The translations under genes and the position numbers were made by a program. From contig JAEZHW010000063.1 in the NCBI GenBank assembly GCA_023436775.1, positions 15,837 through 79,836 on the forward strand: a stretch of DNA of 64,000 nt, given 5' to 3'. The notes below the pieces were generated by a model, which was given only the letters and a program-made list of their open reading frames with translations, was not told the DNA's origin and ran no database searches. Positions 9,252 to 17,172 of this stretch are shown here, piece by piece; positions within the stretch are counted from its first letter, which is position 1; every line of letters begins with the position of its first letter. This stretch comes from Actinomycetes bacterium (GTDB lineage Bacteria; Actinomycetota; Actinomycetes; Actinomycetales; Microbacteriaceae).

Positions 9252-9559
9252 GGTTTCATCCTCCAGCAGTGGGAATGCCAGTGGCGGCGGTCCGCCAGCG
9301 CGTGCTCGGCTCCGAGGATGCTGTCATTGCGCCAGGCGACCACGTGGGCAGTGCCAGGGTTGATCGGCACGGTGCAGCCGGGGCACACGTAGGCCTTGAC
9401 CGCACTAGTTGCGCTGATCGGCTGCACGGTCCACTCCCCGTCGCGACGGGTCTCGGTGCGCCGCCACCCGGCGCGCAACCGCTCCAGCGAGTCCTCGGCC
9501 TCGTCGCGATCACCCGGGCGCGCGCCATGGCGGCGACGGGGACGATTGCTGCGAGGCAT
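9248..9559 (-). CDS. Small zinc-ribbon-like protein
   Basis: 103 residues. The basic N-terminus (MPRSNRPRRRHGARPG) is followed by an acidic helix and then a putative metal site: VCPGC (CxxC) with later HWHSHCW. Relatives in actinobacteria are often labelled ATP/GTP-binding protein without good reason; I see no P-loop. The ATG at 9559 is preceded six bases upstream by a TACGCT -10 element, so the message is probably leaderless. Overlaps the hydrolase start by four bases; the conserved pairing suggests a joint but unknown role. Confidence 0.75.
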   Translation of the reverse strand: MPRSNRPRRRHGARPGDRDEAEDSLERLRAGWRRTETRRDGEWTVQPISATSAVKAYVCPGCTVPINPGTAHVVAWRNDSILGAEHALADRRHWHSHCWRMKP

Positions 9560-9565
9560 GTCTCT

Positions 9566-9571
9566 AGCGTA
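9566..9571 (-). promoter_or_regulatory. -10 element, leaderless start
   Basis: TACGCT on the minus strand, six bases before the ATG at 9559 and with no Shine-Dalgarno sequence; probable promoter of the zinc-ribbon/hydrolase pair. Confidence 0.5.
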
Positions 9572-9578
9572 GTTGCCG

Positions 9579-10178
9579 CTAGTACCAGCCCTTGGCCTTG
9601 CTGTGATTCCAGGCCGCACAGGGCGAGCCATAGCGCCCCTTGATGTAGCTGAGGCCCCAGCGCACCTGGGTCTTGGCATTGGTCCGCCAGTCCGCGCCAG
9701 CGCTGGCCATCTTGCTGCCCGGCAACGCCTGCGGGATCCCGTACGCGCCCGAGGACGGGTTCTGCGCCCGGTAGTTCCAGCGCGACTCCTTCATCCACAG
9801 CGAGTACAGGCAGGCGTACTCACCGCTGCCGAAGCCCATGGCCAGCAGTCGTTCCTGGGCGTAAGCCTGGGCACTGCCCGGATCCGGGGCTGGTGCGTTC
9901 AGTCCCAGCACGACCGTGCTGGAGTTCACCACCTTGTATTCGTCACGACGCAACTTCGCCAATTCGGCGGTGTCGAGGGTCAATTCTTGCGTCAATTCCG
10001 CGTCCTTCGGCGGCAGCGGCGCCGCCTGCGTGACCACGCTGAAGGGCCCGAGGGCAGTGACCGTGAGCAGACCGCCAACGACGGTGAGGATCGTAAAGGA
10101 TCGCGCCTGCTGGCTGGTGAGTACCGCGACGAGCCGATGCCGGAACGTCGGCGTCTGGTCGTGCAGGTGCGCTTTCAC
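9579..10178 (-). CDS. Secreted lytic transglycosylase
   Basis: 199 residues. One N-terminal TM or uncleaved signal (about 24-50, after HDQTPTFRHRLVAVL), a helical linker, then an SLT-like domain at the C-terminus: WMKESRWNYRAQNPSSGAYG places the catalytic Glu, followed by IPQALPGSKM and WGLSYIKGRYG. It would cleave peptidoglycan glycan strands outside the membrane. The GTG at 10178 is preferred: a TACACT -10 element lies seven bases upstream, while the upstream TTG alternative has no signal. Similar to the aggregation-promoting-factor type of transglycosylase. Confidence 0.85.
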   Translation of the reverse strand: MKAHLHDQTPTFRHRLVAVLTSQQARSFTILTVVGGLLTVTALGPFSVVTQAAPLPPKDAELTQELTLDTAELAKLRRDEYKVVNSSTVVLGLNAPAPDPGSAQAYAQERLLAMGFGSGEYACLYSLWMKESRWNYRAQNPSSGAYGIPQALPGSKMASAGADWRTNAKTQVRWGLSYIKGRYGSPCAAWNHSKAKGWY

Positions 10179-10185
10179 GGTCCCG

Positions 10186-10191
10186 AGTGTA
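10186..10191 (-). promoter_or_regulatory. -10 element, leaderless start
   Basis: TACACT on the minus strand seven bases before the GTG at 10178; supports that start for the transglycosylase. Confidence 0.5.
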
Positions 10192-10265
10192 TCGATCAGC
10201 CCTGGGGAACTCCGCAAAGCGCGCCCTGGTGGGCAGGAACGTCACGGAGGCAACGGGCCCGCAAC

Positions 10266-10814
10266 TTAGGCCGGCTTGACCGCCAGCAGCACCTCGATCA
10301 CGGTGTCCAGCAGCGCGTCAACCTGGGCCGGGTCGTAGCCGTTGGTCTTGGGGCGGAAGGCTGCCGCGCGGATGTCGCCGATCGCCAGCGGACCCTTGCC
10401 CTCAAAGTAGGCAACGATGGTGGCGGCGAATTCGTCCACGTCCTTCGGGTGGTAGCCCTCACGCAGTAGGCCGGCCCGACGGAACCGCTTCCCGTCTTCG
10501 CGACGCAGCCGACCAACGATTTCCAGCGCGTCGGCGCGGGCCTGCGAAAGCACCGCGTCGCGACCTTGCTCCGCGATTCGCGCAGCACGTTCCCGGGCCG
10601 CAAAGGCTTCCTCAAGTCGTTCCAGCGCGGCGTCCACGTCGGCGATGCGGTAGCCGCCCTTGGCGAAATCAAAGGCAGCCTCACGCAGTTGCTTCGAGCC
10701 GAAGTTGGCCGCGTTGCCCTCATAGGCCGCACGCGCGGTCGCCAAGAACTCGTCGACCTGCTCGCGACGGTAGCCGTACGACTTCTTGTCTGCCGTGGGA
10801 AAGGGTGCGCTCAC
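10266..10814 (-). CDS. DivIVA-repeat protein (DivI1A domains)
   Basis: 182 residues with four copies of a G-Y-x4-V-D motif: GYRREQVDEFL (14-24), GYRIADVDAAL (54-64), GYHPKDVDEFA (120-130), GYDPAQVDALL (159-169). This is the DivI1A repeat seen in actinobacterial DivIVA-domain proteins; each repeat resembles the membrane-binding head of DivIVA, without the long coiled coil. A role in recognising curved membrane or in polar growth is an inference. GTG start; a CAGAAT/TAGGTT -10-like stretch lies just upstream. Confidence 0.8.
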   Translation of the reverse strand: MSAPFPTADKKSYGYRREQVDEFLATARAAYEGNAANFGSKQLREAAFDFAKGGYRIADVDAALERLEEAFAARERAARIAEQGRDAVLSQARADALEIVGRLRREDGKRFRRAGLLREGYHPKDVDEFAATIVAYFEGKGPLAIGDIRAAAFRPKTNGYDPAQVDALLDTVIEVLLAVKPA

Positions 10815-10878
10815 GAAAACCTATTCTGCCGTATGTGGGTCACGAAGCCGCATGCTGACGCACATTCGTGACGAACTG

Positions 10879-11829
10879 TCACTGCAAGGGGAACACTGCC
10901 GCGTACAGCAGGAATGCTGCCGCACACGAGAACAGCATCGAGTCCAGGCGGTCCAGGAAGCCGCCGTGGCCGGGCAACCAGCTACTCATGTCCTTGACGC
11001 CCAGGTCACGCTTCAGCCAGGACTCGGCGAGGTCGCCGATCGTGGCAGTCAACAGCATGATGCCGCCGAGGATCAGCCCAATCCACCAGGGCTGGCCCAG
11101 CATAAAGATAGCCAGCAGCACGCCCGCGATCGCGGCGCCCAGGACCGCTCCGGCAAAGCCTTCCCAACTCTTCTTCGGACTGATGGTGGGCGCCATCGGG
11201 TGCTTGCCGAAGTTGAGGCCGACCGCGTAGGCGGCAGTGTCGATGGCGACCACCGTAATGGCGAACGCCAGTACCCACCATTCGCCGCCCGGCTGTTCGG
11301 CCAGCGCCACCGCAAACCCGCCCAGGAAGGGCACGTAGGCGAGCACGAAGAAGCCACCAGCCCAGTCCTGCACCAGGCCGAGGCCGGGGCCTGCTTCTTG
11401 CTCGACCTTTGCCGCGGCCGGAACGAGGCGGGCAATGATCCGCTCAACCAGGCGCCACAGCGCCAGCACCGCGGCCCCGAGCAGCAGGGCGATCCACAGG
11501 CCATCAATCCCGAAGAACCAGCCAGCGATCGGAATCGCGAAGGCCACCGGGAAGATCGCAACCCGCGGGATTTGGTACCCCGCGCCTCGCATCGCCCAGG
11601 CCAGCTCCAGAGCACCAAAGGCGACGGCGGTAGCCAGGAAGATGGTGAACAGGAACTTGAATACCAGCAGGCTCGCCAACAGCAAGCCACCGAGCGCAAG
11701 CCCGATCAGAATCGCCATCACCAGGTCACGGCCGGTGCGGCGCACAATCGCCTCGTGGGTTTCCTCGAGTGCGTCCAGCGCCTGCCGGATTCCCTCCGGC
11801 AGACGGTCAGCGCGCGACGGGTCGGCCAC
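10879..11829 (-). CDS. cdsA: Phosphatidate cytidylyltransferase
   Basis: Makes CDP-diacylglycerol from phosphatidate and CTP in the membrane. 316 residues, multi-pass; the C-terminal CDP-DAG synthase signature is present as SWLKRDLGVKD followed by LPGHGGFLDRLDS, including the metal-binding Asp residues. The long N-terminal extension (about 1-60) is common in actinobacterial CdsA. GTG start; only five bases separate it from the frr stop, so it is the last gene of the pyrH-frr-cdsA run. Confidence 0.95.
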   Translation of the reverse strand: MADPSRADRLPEGIRQALDALEETHEAIVRRTGRDLVMAILIGLALGGLLLASLLVFKFLFTIFLATAVAFGALELAWAMRGAGYQIPRVAIFPVAFAIPIAGWFFGIDGLWIALLLGAAVLALWRLVERIIARLVPAAAKVEQEAGPGLGLVQDWAGGFFVLAYVPFLGGFAVALAEQPGGEWWVLAFAITVVAIDTAAYAVGLNFGKHPMAPTISPKKSWEGFAGAVLGAAIAGVLLAIFMLGQPWWIGLILGGIMLLTATIGDLAESWLKRDLGVKDMSSWLPGHGGFLDRLDSMLFSCAAAFLLYAAVFPLQ

Positions 11830-11834
11830 CGCGG

Positions 11835-12389
11835 CTAGACCTCGAGCAGTTCTGCCTCTTTGCGCTTCAGGGCTTCGTCGATGGCGTCGATGCGGACCTT
11901 GGTCAGGGACTCGAGTTCCTTCTCGGCCCGTGCCACCTCATCGTCACCAACTTCGCCCTTGAGCGCATCCAGGTCGTCCTTGGCCTTGCGGCGAAGGTTG
12001 CGCACCACGACCTTGGCGTCTTCACCCTTAGAACGAACCAGCTTGACGAACTCCTTGCGGCGCTCCTCGGTCAGTTCCGGCATGGTCACGCGAATGACCT
12101 CACCGTCGTTGTTCGGGTTCGCACTCAGGTTCGGCTGCTCGCGCAACGCGGTTTCGATCGCCTTCAGCGCGCTCTTGTCGTAGGGCGTGATCTGAATGGT
12201 GCGCGCCTCGAGGTTCACAATCGCGGCGAGCTGCCCCAGCGGGGTCGGCGAACCGTAGTAATCGACCGGAATCTTCTGGAAGAGCTGCGGGTTGGCGCGG
12301 CCGGTACGAACCGTGCCGAAATCTTCACGGGCGACCTCAACGGCCTTGTCCATCTTGGCGGCAGTTTCCGCCAGTACTTCGGAGATCAC
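11835..12389 (-). CDS. frr: Ribosome recycling factor
   Basis: Splits post-termination ribosomes together with EF-G. 184 residues, the normal length, with the family motifs RTGRANP and the closing LTKVRIDAIDEALKRKE. The GTG at 12389 is chosen: AAGGAG lies five bases upstream and it gives the family's usual N-terminus; the longer frame adds 17 residues with no match. Lies between pyrH and cdsA, the standard order. Confidence 0.96.
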   Translation of the reverse strand: MISEVLAETAAKMDKAVEVAREDFGTVRTGRANPQLFQKIPVDYYGSPTPLGQLAAIVNLEARTIQITPYDKSALKAIETALREQPNLSANPNNDGEVIRVTMPELTEERRKEFVKLVRSKGEDAKVVVRNLRRKAKDDLDALKGEVGDDEVARAEKELESLTKVRIDAIDEALKRKEAELLEV

Positions 12390-12467
12390 ACTCGCTCCTT
12401 CACGATTCCAGTGCTTCAGTCCAAGTGTAGTGGGCAGCATCCCGCTGCCCGACGGTCACTGGGCGGA

Positions 12468-13184
12468 CTAGTTCGAGACGATGGTGCCGAGGTTCTCACC
12501 TCGGATGGCTGCAGCCACGTTGCCGGCAGGCTCCATACCGAACACGCGCATGGGCATCTTATTGTCCATGCACAGCGAGAACGCGGTCGAGTCGACCACC
12601 TTCAGGCCGCGCTCCAGCGCCTCCTGGTAGGTGATGCGGTCGATACGGGTCGCGGTCGGGTCCTTCTTGGGATCGGCCGTGTAGATGCCGTCCACGCCGT
12701 TCTTGGCGACAAGCACCTCGTCGGCAAGGATTTCGAGCGCGCGCTGTGCGGCGACGGTGTCGGTCGAGAAGTACGGCAAACCGGCGCCAGCACCGAAGAT
12801 AACGATGCGCCCCTTCTCCATGTGCCGCGTGGCACGACGCGGGATGTAGGGCTCGGCAACCTGGATCATCGAGATCGCCGACTGCACGCGGGTTTCCGCG
12901 CCAGCCTGTTCCAGGAAGTCCTGCAACGCCAGGGCGTTCATCACCGTGCCGAGCATACCCATGTAGTCGGCACGTCCGCGGTCCATGCCGCGCTGGCTCA
13001 GTTCGGCACCGCGGAAGAAATTGCCACCACCGACGACGACCGCGACCTCGACCTCACGGGCCGCGTCGGCGATTTCCTTCGCCAGTTGGCTGATCACATC
13101 GGGCGAGACGCCAAGCGAGCCGCCACCGAAAGCCTCACCGGAGAGCTTGAGCAGTACCCTGCGCTTGGTCTTCTCTGCCGTCAT
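12468..13184 (-). CDS. pyrH: UMP kinase
   Basis: Phosphorylates UMP to UDP with ATP; cytoplasmic homohexamer of the amino-acid-kinase fold. 238 residues. Motifs: LLKLSGEAFGG at the N-terminus, VVVGGGNFFRG, and TGTR-equivalent loop region around SAISMIQVAEP, ending in AAIRGENLGTIVS. About 80 bases upstream of frr, likely the same transcript. Confidence 0.96.
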   Translation of the reverse strand: MTAEKTKRRVLLKLSGEAFGGGSLGVSPDVISQLAKEIADAAREVEVAVVVGGGNFFRGAELSQRGMDRGRADYMGMLGTVMNALALQDFLEQAGAETRVQSAISMIQVAEPYIPRRATRHMEKGRIVIFGAGAGLPYFSTDTVAAQRALEILADEVLVAKNGVDGIYTADPKKDPTATRIDRITYQEALERGLKVVDSTAFSLCMDNKMPMRVFGMEPAGNVAAAIRGENLGTIVSN

Positions 13185-13381
13185 CGCGATGCTCCATTCT
13201 GTAGGCCACCCAGCAGCCTACCGCCGATTCAAGGCGCGCAGCTTCGCACCCGCCGTACGTCCGGCGCTAGCGACCCCGGACGCGCCCTGCGTGGCCAGGG
13301 TTTGAAGGCGTCGGCCAGGCCCCACCGTGCCCGGGCAGGCATCAGTAGCGTCCGCAGAACGGCGCCTGGCCGCAAAATGCA

Positions 13382-13419
13382 CCGTGGGCGGGAGCAGCCG
13401 AAGCCGCTCCCGCCCACGG
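13382..13419 (-). terminator. Strong terminator after tsf
   Basis: Perfect 14-base stem (CCGTGGGCGGGAGC and its complement) with a 10-base loop, 20 bases past the tsf stop, followed on the minus strand by a short T-run (ATTTTG). It separates rpsB-tsf from pyrH-frr-cdsA. The rest of the 254-base gap up to pyrH shows no gene; a promoter for pyrH must lie in it. Confidence 0.8.
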
Positions 13420-13438
13420 CGGTGAAACCGGATGACGC

Positions 13439-14266
13439 TTAGGCGCCGACCTTGAATCGGGCAAAGCCGGTCACGGTCAGGCCGGACTGCTCGAGCACCT
13501 GGGCGATGCTGAGCTTGTTGTCCTTGGCGTACTCCTGCTCGAGCAGGGCAACCTGCTTGAAGTAGGCACCGAGGCGACCCTCGATGATCTTCGGCAGGGC
13601 GGCCTCCGGTTTGCCCTCGGCCAGCGAGATCTCGGTCACGACGGCGCGCTCGCGCTCGACGTCCTCGGCCGGGACATCCTCGCGGGTGAGCACGGTCGGG
13701 TTGGCGAACGAAATGTGCTGGGCGATGCTGCGGGCGGTCTCGGCGTCGTCACCGGTGTAGGCGACGATGACACCGATCTGCGGCGGCAGGTCCTGGCTGG
13801 TCTTGTGCAGGTAGACAGCGAACTGCTCGCCGGTCAGGGTGACCACGCGACGCAGTTCGGTCTTCTCGTTCAGCACGCCAGCCTCGGCGGCGATCAGGTC
13901 GGCGACGGTGCCAGCGGCGGCCGGCGCGGCCAGAGCCTCGTCAACGCTGTTGGCCTTGGCGGCAGCGGCAGCGGCCAGGACAGCCTCGCTCAGCGCGATG
14001 AACTTCTCGCCCTTGGCGACGAAGTCGGTCTCGCAGCTCAGCTCGATCATGGTTGCCGAGCCTTCGCCCACGACGGCAGCGACGACGCCCTCGCTGGTGG
14101 CGTTGCCCTCGCGCTTGGCCAGACGGCTCTGACCCTTCTTACGCAGGATGTCGACGGCCAGTTCGATGTCGCCGTCCGCCTCGACCAGGGCGTTCTTGGT
14201 GTCGGTCATGCCGGCGCCGGTGCGCTCGCGCAGCGCCTTGATGTCGGCGATGGTGATTTCAGCCAT
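13439..14266 (-). CDS. tsf: Elongation factor Ts
   Basis: Nucleotide exchange factor for EF-Tu. 275 residues; N-terminal UBA-like domain (ITIADIKALRERTGAGM) including the TDVKNAL-type motif TDTKNALVEADGD, followed by the dimerisation/core domains with ELSCETDFVAKGEKF. Lies downstream of rpsB as in nearly all bacteria. Confidence 0.97.
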   Translation of the reverse strand: MAEITIADIKALRERTGAGMTDTKNALVEADGDIELAVDILRKKGQSRLAKREGNATSEGVVAAVVGEGSATMIELSCETDFVAKGEKFIALSEAVLAAAAAAKANSVDEALAAPAAAGTVADLIAAEAGVLNEKTELRRVVTLTGEQFAVYLHKTSQDLPPQIGVIVAYTGDDAETARSIAQHISFANPTVLTREDVPAEDVERERAVVTEISLAEGKPEAALPKIIEGRLGAYFKQVALLEQEYAKDNKLSIAQVLEQSGLTVTGFARFKVGA

Positions 14267-14340
14267 TGGTGTTCCTCACTTGTGGAGTCGGATATCCCGA
14301 CGGGAGCGTTGCGGCTCCGCGGTGACGTGGATTCGATGCA

Positions 14341-14371
14341 ACCGCCGGTGCCCGTGGTGGGCACCGGCGGT
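14341..14371 (-). terminator. rpsB-tsf intergenic hairpin
   Basis: Perfect 13-base stem (ACCGCCGGTGCCC and complement) with a five-base loop, between the rpsB stop and tsf. It has no T-run; it may be a partial terminator or processing site setting the S2:EF-Ts ratio. Confidence 0.65.
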
Positions 14372-14384
14372 GCAGCGTGGAGTC

Positions 14385-15203
14385 TTACTCGGCGGCCGGA
14401 GCCTCGGCGGCCGGGGCCTCGGCAGCGGGGGCCTCAGCAGCAGCCTCGGCCTGCGAGGCCTCGAGCAGTTCGCGCTCCCACTCAGCCAGCGGCTCTGCAG
14501 CCTCGCCCGGCTTCTGGTGGCGCTGGATCAGGCCCTCGGCGACTGCGTCACCGATCACGCGGGTCAGCAGGGCGACCGAACGGATGGCGTCGTCGTTGCC
14601 CGGGATCGGGAAGTCGAGCAGATCCGGGTCAGCGTTGGTGTCGAGGATGCCGATCACCGGGATGCCGAGCTTGCGGGCCTCGTCGATGGCGAGGTGCTCC
14701 TTCTTGGCGTCGACAACCCACAGCGCACTCGGGGTGCGGGTCATGTTGCGGATACCGCCCAGGCTCTTGTGGAGCTTCTCGAGCTCGCGGCGCTTGATCA
14801 GCAGTTCCTTCTTGGTGAAGCCGCTGGTGGTGCCCTCGAAGTCGAGTTCTTCCAGTTCCTTCATGCGGGCCAGGCGCGAGCCGATGGTGCTGAAGTTGGT
14901 GAGCAGACCGCCCAGCCAGCGCTGGTTCACGTACGGCTGGCCGACGCGGGTCGCCTGCTCGGCGATGGCCTCCTGGGCCTGCTTCTTGGTGCCGACGAAC
15001 AGGATGGTGCCGCCGCGGGCGACGGTCTCCTTGACGAAGTCGTAGGCCTTGTCGATGTACGACAGCGACTGCTGCAGGTCGATGATGTGAATGCCCGAGC
15101 GCTCGGCGAGGATGAAGCGCTTCACCTTCGGGTTCCAGCGACGGGTCTGGTGACCAAAGTGCACGCCGCTGTCGAGCAGCTGGCGAATGGTAACAACGGC
15201 CAT
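14385..15203 (-). CDS. rpsB: 30S ribosomal protein S2
   Basis: 272 residues. S2 signatures are clear: VTIRQLLDSGVHFGHQTRRW at the start, then FVGTKKQA and the C-terminal GVPVIGILDTN-type segment (PVIGILDTNADPD). The last 30 residues are a low-complexity tail made of EAPAA repeats encoded by near-identical 15-base units, an extension seen in some actinobacterial S2 proteins and outside the folded core. First gene of the rpsB-tsf unit. Confidence 0.98.
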   Translation of the reverse strand: MAVVTIRQLLDSGVHFGHQTRRWNPKVKRFILAERSGIHIIDLQQSLSYIDKAYDFVKETVARGGTILFVGTKKQAQEAIAEQATRVGQPYVNQRWLGGLLTNFSTIGSRLARMKELEELDFEGTTSGFTKKELLIKRRELEKLHKSLGGIRNMTRTPSALWVVDAKKEHLAIDEARKLGIPVIGILDTNADPDLLDFPIPGNDDAIRSVALLTRVIGDAVAEGLIQRHQKPGEAAEPLAEWERELLEASQAEAAAEAPAAEAPAAEAPAAE

Positions 15204-15551
15204 TGCCGTGTCCTTTCTGTGCCTCGGGCGCAGGGCGGACCTGTGCCGCGCGAGGCGGTTCTCGGTTTGTCGTTCCGACCGGCGGTCGAAACCCTGGTGC
15301 CCGACTCCGTGGCCGCTCTGCCGGAGCTGAGACCGATGGCCGCGGATGCCAAATGGGCACGCGAAGTCAGCCGGATTTCCCGGCTGCAGGAATCATCGTA
15401 GCAGCACGGGCTGATTGACAGTAGTTCCGGCCAATTCTGCACACGAGGCGGTAGACCGGTCCCCTCCACCGATGCGGTCACGACCCGGTGCGCCGCGATC
15501 GCGGGGGCGGATGCTGGCCGGATGGGAGGTATCGGCGGGCGAGGTCGCGGG
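15204..15551. promoter_or_regulatory. Divergent promoter region rpsB / M23 gene
   Basis: 348 bases with no gene. On the minus strand a plausible promoter for rpsB reads ACTGTC (15417-15422), 16 bases, TACGAT (15395-15400), giving a leader of about 185 bases; leaders of this kind often carry S2 autoregulation, but I cannot identify a conserved structure. On the plus strand TTGACA occurs at 15415-15420 without a good -10. Confidence 0.35.
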
Positions 15552-16127
15552 GTGTTGGTTCGAGCTGCGACGCGCGCTCACCCGAGCCGCCGCTCGCGAT
15601 GCGCCCGGCGGCTGGTCGCCCTGGCGCTGACAGTCTTGTGCGTCGCCTCGTCAAGCCTCCTCCCCGCCACGGCCGCGGCTGATCGCCTGTCCGCGGCCGT
15701 GTGGGCGGGTTCAGCGCAGTGGCACTGGCCGGTGGCAGGACCAATTCGATTCGCAGCCGGCTTTCGTGCGCCGCTGACCCCGTATGGCACTGGGCATCGC
15801 GGCATCGACCTGGTCAGCGAGGTGGGTGCTCCGGTCCGCGCGCCGGCGGATGCGGTGGTCCATTTCGCCGGCGACGTGGCGGGCCGACCGGTGCTCACCC
15901 TTCGGATCGGTGACACGGTCCTGGCGTCGTTCGAGCCGGTCGCGTCGGACCTGGTCGCGGGCATGTCCGTCGAGCGCGACACCTTGATCGGCGTGGTCAC
16001 CGACGCGCCCTCACACTGCTCACCGGTATGTCTGCATTTCGGAGTTCGACTGCTCGGCGAGTATGTGAATCCGCTGCTGTTCCTCGGTGGGGTGCCGTGG
16101 TCGGTGCTGAAACCATGGGCGGGATGA
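15552..16127 (+). CDS. Degenerate M23-fold protein, secreted
   Basis: 191 residues. Signal peptide: Arg-rich start, hydrophobic stretch 21-37, probable cleavage after about Ala42. The LytM/M23 fold follows with the zinc ligands GHRGIDL (His82, Asp86) and LHFG (His162). The first His of the usual HxH is Cys160, and the other catalytic His position reads ASFEPV, so hydrolase activity is doubtful. Homologues next to rpsB in other actinobacteria share this. GTG at 15552 is chosen for the GAGGT six bases upstream; the ATG at 15522 has no ribosome site. Likely regulates or binds cell wall. Confidence 0.82.
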   Translation: MLVRAATRAHPSRRSRCARRLVALALTVLCVASSSLLPATAAADRLSAAVWAGSAQWHWPVAGPIRFAAGFRAPLTPYGTGHRGIDLVSEVGAPVRAPADAVVHFAGDVAGRPVLTLRIGDTVLASFEPVASDLVAGMSVERDTLIGVVTDAPSHCSPVCLHFGVRLLGEYVNPLLFLGGVPWSVLKPWAG

Positions 16128-16176
16128 TGCTGTGCTCGCGGTCGCGCGGTCGCTGCGCGCATTGGGCCGGTTCTCG

Positions 16177-17106
16177 CTACTGGGCTGCTTTCGTAGCGCG
16201 TGGGTGCGCCTGCCGATAGCCGGCGAGGATGCGTTCGGCCGAGACGTGGGTGTAGATCTGCGTGGTGCCGAGGCTGGCGTGGCCGAGGAGTTCCTGCACC
16301 ATGCGCAGGTCGGCGCCACCGTCGAGCAGGTGGGTGGCGGCGGTGTGCCGCAGCGCGTGCGGCCCGGCCGGACCATCCCCCGGAAGTTGCTGCAGCAGAG
16401 TGGCGACGAATTCGTAGACGGCACGGGTTCCGAGTCTGCCGCCGCGTGCCCCGAGGAAGACGGCGCTGATGTCGGGTTTGCTGGCCTTGGCAAGCAGCGT
16501 TGGTCGCCCCTGCTCGAGGTAGCGTCGCAGCGCCCGTTCCGCGGGCTGCCCGAAGGGCACGATTCGTTCCTTGGCGCCTTTACCGACTACGCGCAGGGTG
16601 CGTCGTTCCCAGTCGATGCGTTCCATGTCGAGTCCGACCAGTTCCGAGACGCGCAGGCCGGCCGCGTACAGCACTTCGAGGAGGGCGTGGTCGCGCAGCG
16701 CGATCGGGTCGGCGTCGTCGGCGGCGCGTTCCAAGTCGTAGAGGATGTCACTGAGCCAGGTGGCCGGCAGCACCCGCGGCAATTTTCGACTGGCTGCTGG
16801 ACGCCGGAGCCTGGCGGCCGGGTCGCGCTCGATCTGTCCGCGCTGCGCGAGCTGGCCGAAGAAGCCGCGCACGGTGGCGACGCGGCGCGCGACGGTGGCG
16901 TCAGCGAGCAGTTGGCCGTCTGGTCCGGGCTCTGCGAGCCATGCCCGAAGGTGATTCAGGGTCACCTGCCCTGGCTGGGTGATCTCCATGACCTCGAGGC
17001 TGCGGCGCAACGATTCGAGGTCCGCGGCGTAGGCGCGCACGGTGTGGTGGGAGAGCCCGCGCGCCTGCGCGAGTTCCTCCAGGTACTCGGTGATCGCCGC
17101 CTGCAT
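16177..17106 (-). CDS. xerC: Tyrosine recombinase XerC
   Basis: Resolves chromosome dimers at dif with XerD. 309 residues. Core-binding SAM-like domain (1-100), then the catalytic domain with all residues: Arg152 in GLRVSEL, Lys176 in VVGKGAKER, His250 and Arg253 in HALRH, His276 in LLGHAS, nucleophile Tyr285 in IYTH. The ATG at 17106 has GAGGGT just upstream; the longer frame is not supported. It lies beside dprA, the usual actinobacterial position, and not beside any integrated element. Confidence 0.94.
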   Translation of the reverse strand: MQAAITEYLEELAQARGLSHHTVRAYAADLESLRRSLEVMEITQPGQVTLNHLRAWLAEPGPDGQLLADATVARRVATVRGFFGQLAQRGQIERDPAARLRRPAASRKLPRVLPATWLSDILYDLERAADDADPIALRDHALLEVLYAAGLRVSELVGLDMERIDWERRTLRVVGKGAKERIVPFGQPAERALRRYLEQGRPTLLAKASKPDISAVFLGARGGRLGTRAVYEFVATLLQQLPGDGPAGPHALRHTAATHLLDGGADLRMVQELLGHASLGTTQIYTHVSAERILAGYRQAHPRATKAAQ

Positions 17107-17172
17107 ACCCTCAGCATGCCTCGTCGCCGAGCAGTCTGCGGATTTAGCCACGCCTCGGGCCGAGTTCGGTGG

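Noticed and set aside
11769..13442. 557-codon plus-strand frame
   Set aside because: Antisense to frr and pyrH, both certain.
16177..17106. Tyrosine recombinase as a mobile-element integrase
   Set aside because: Length, motifs and the dprA neighbour match chromosomal XerC.
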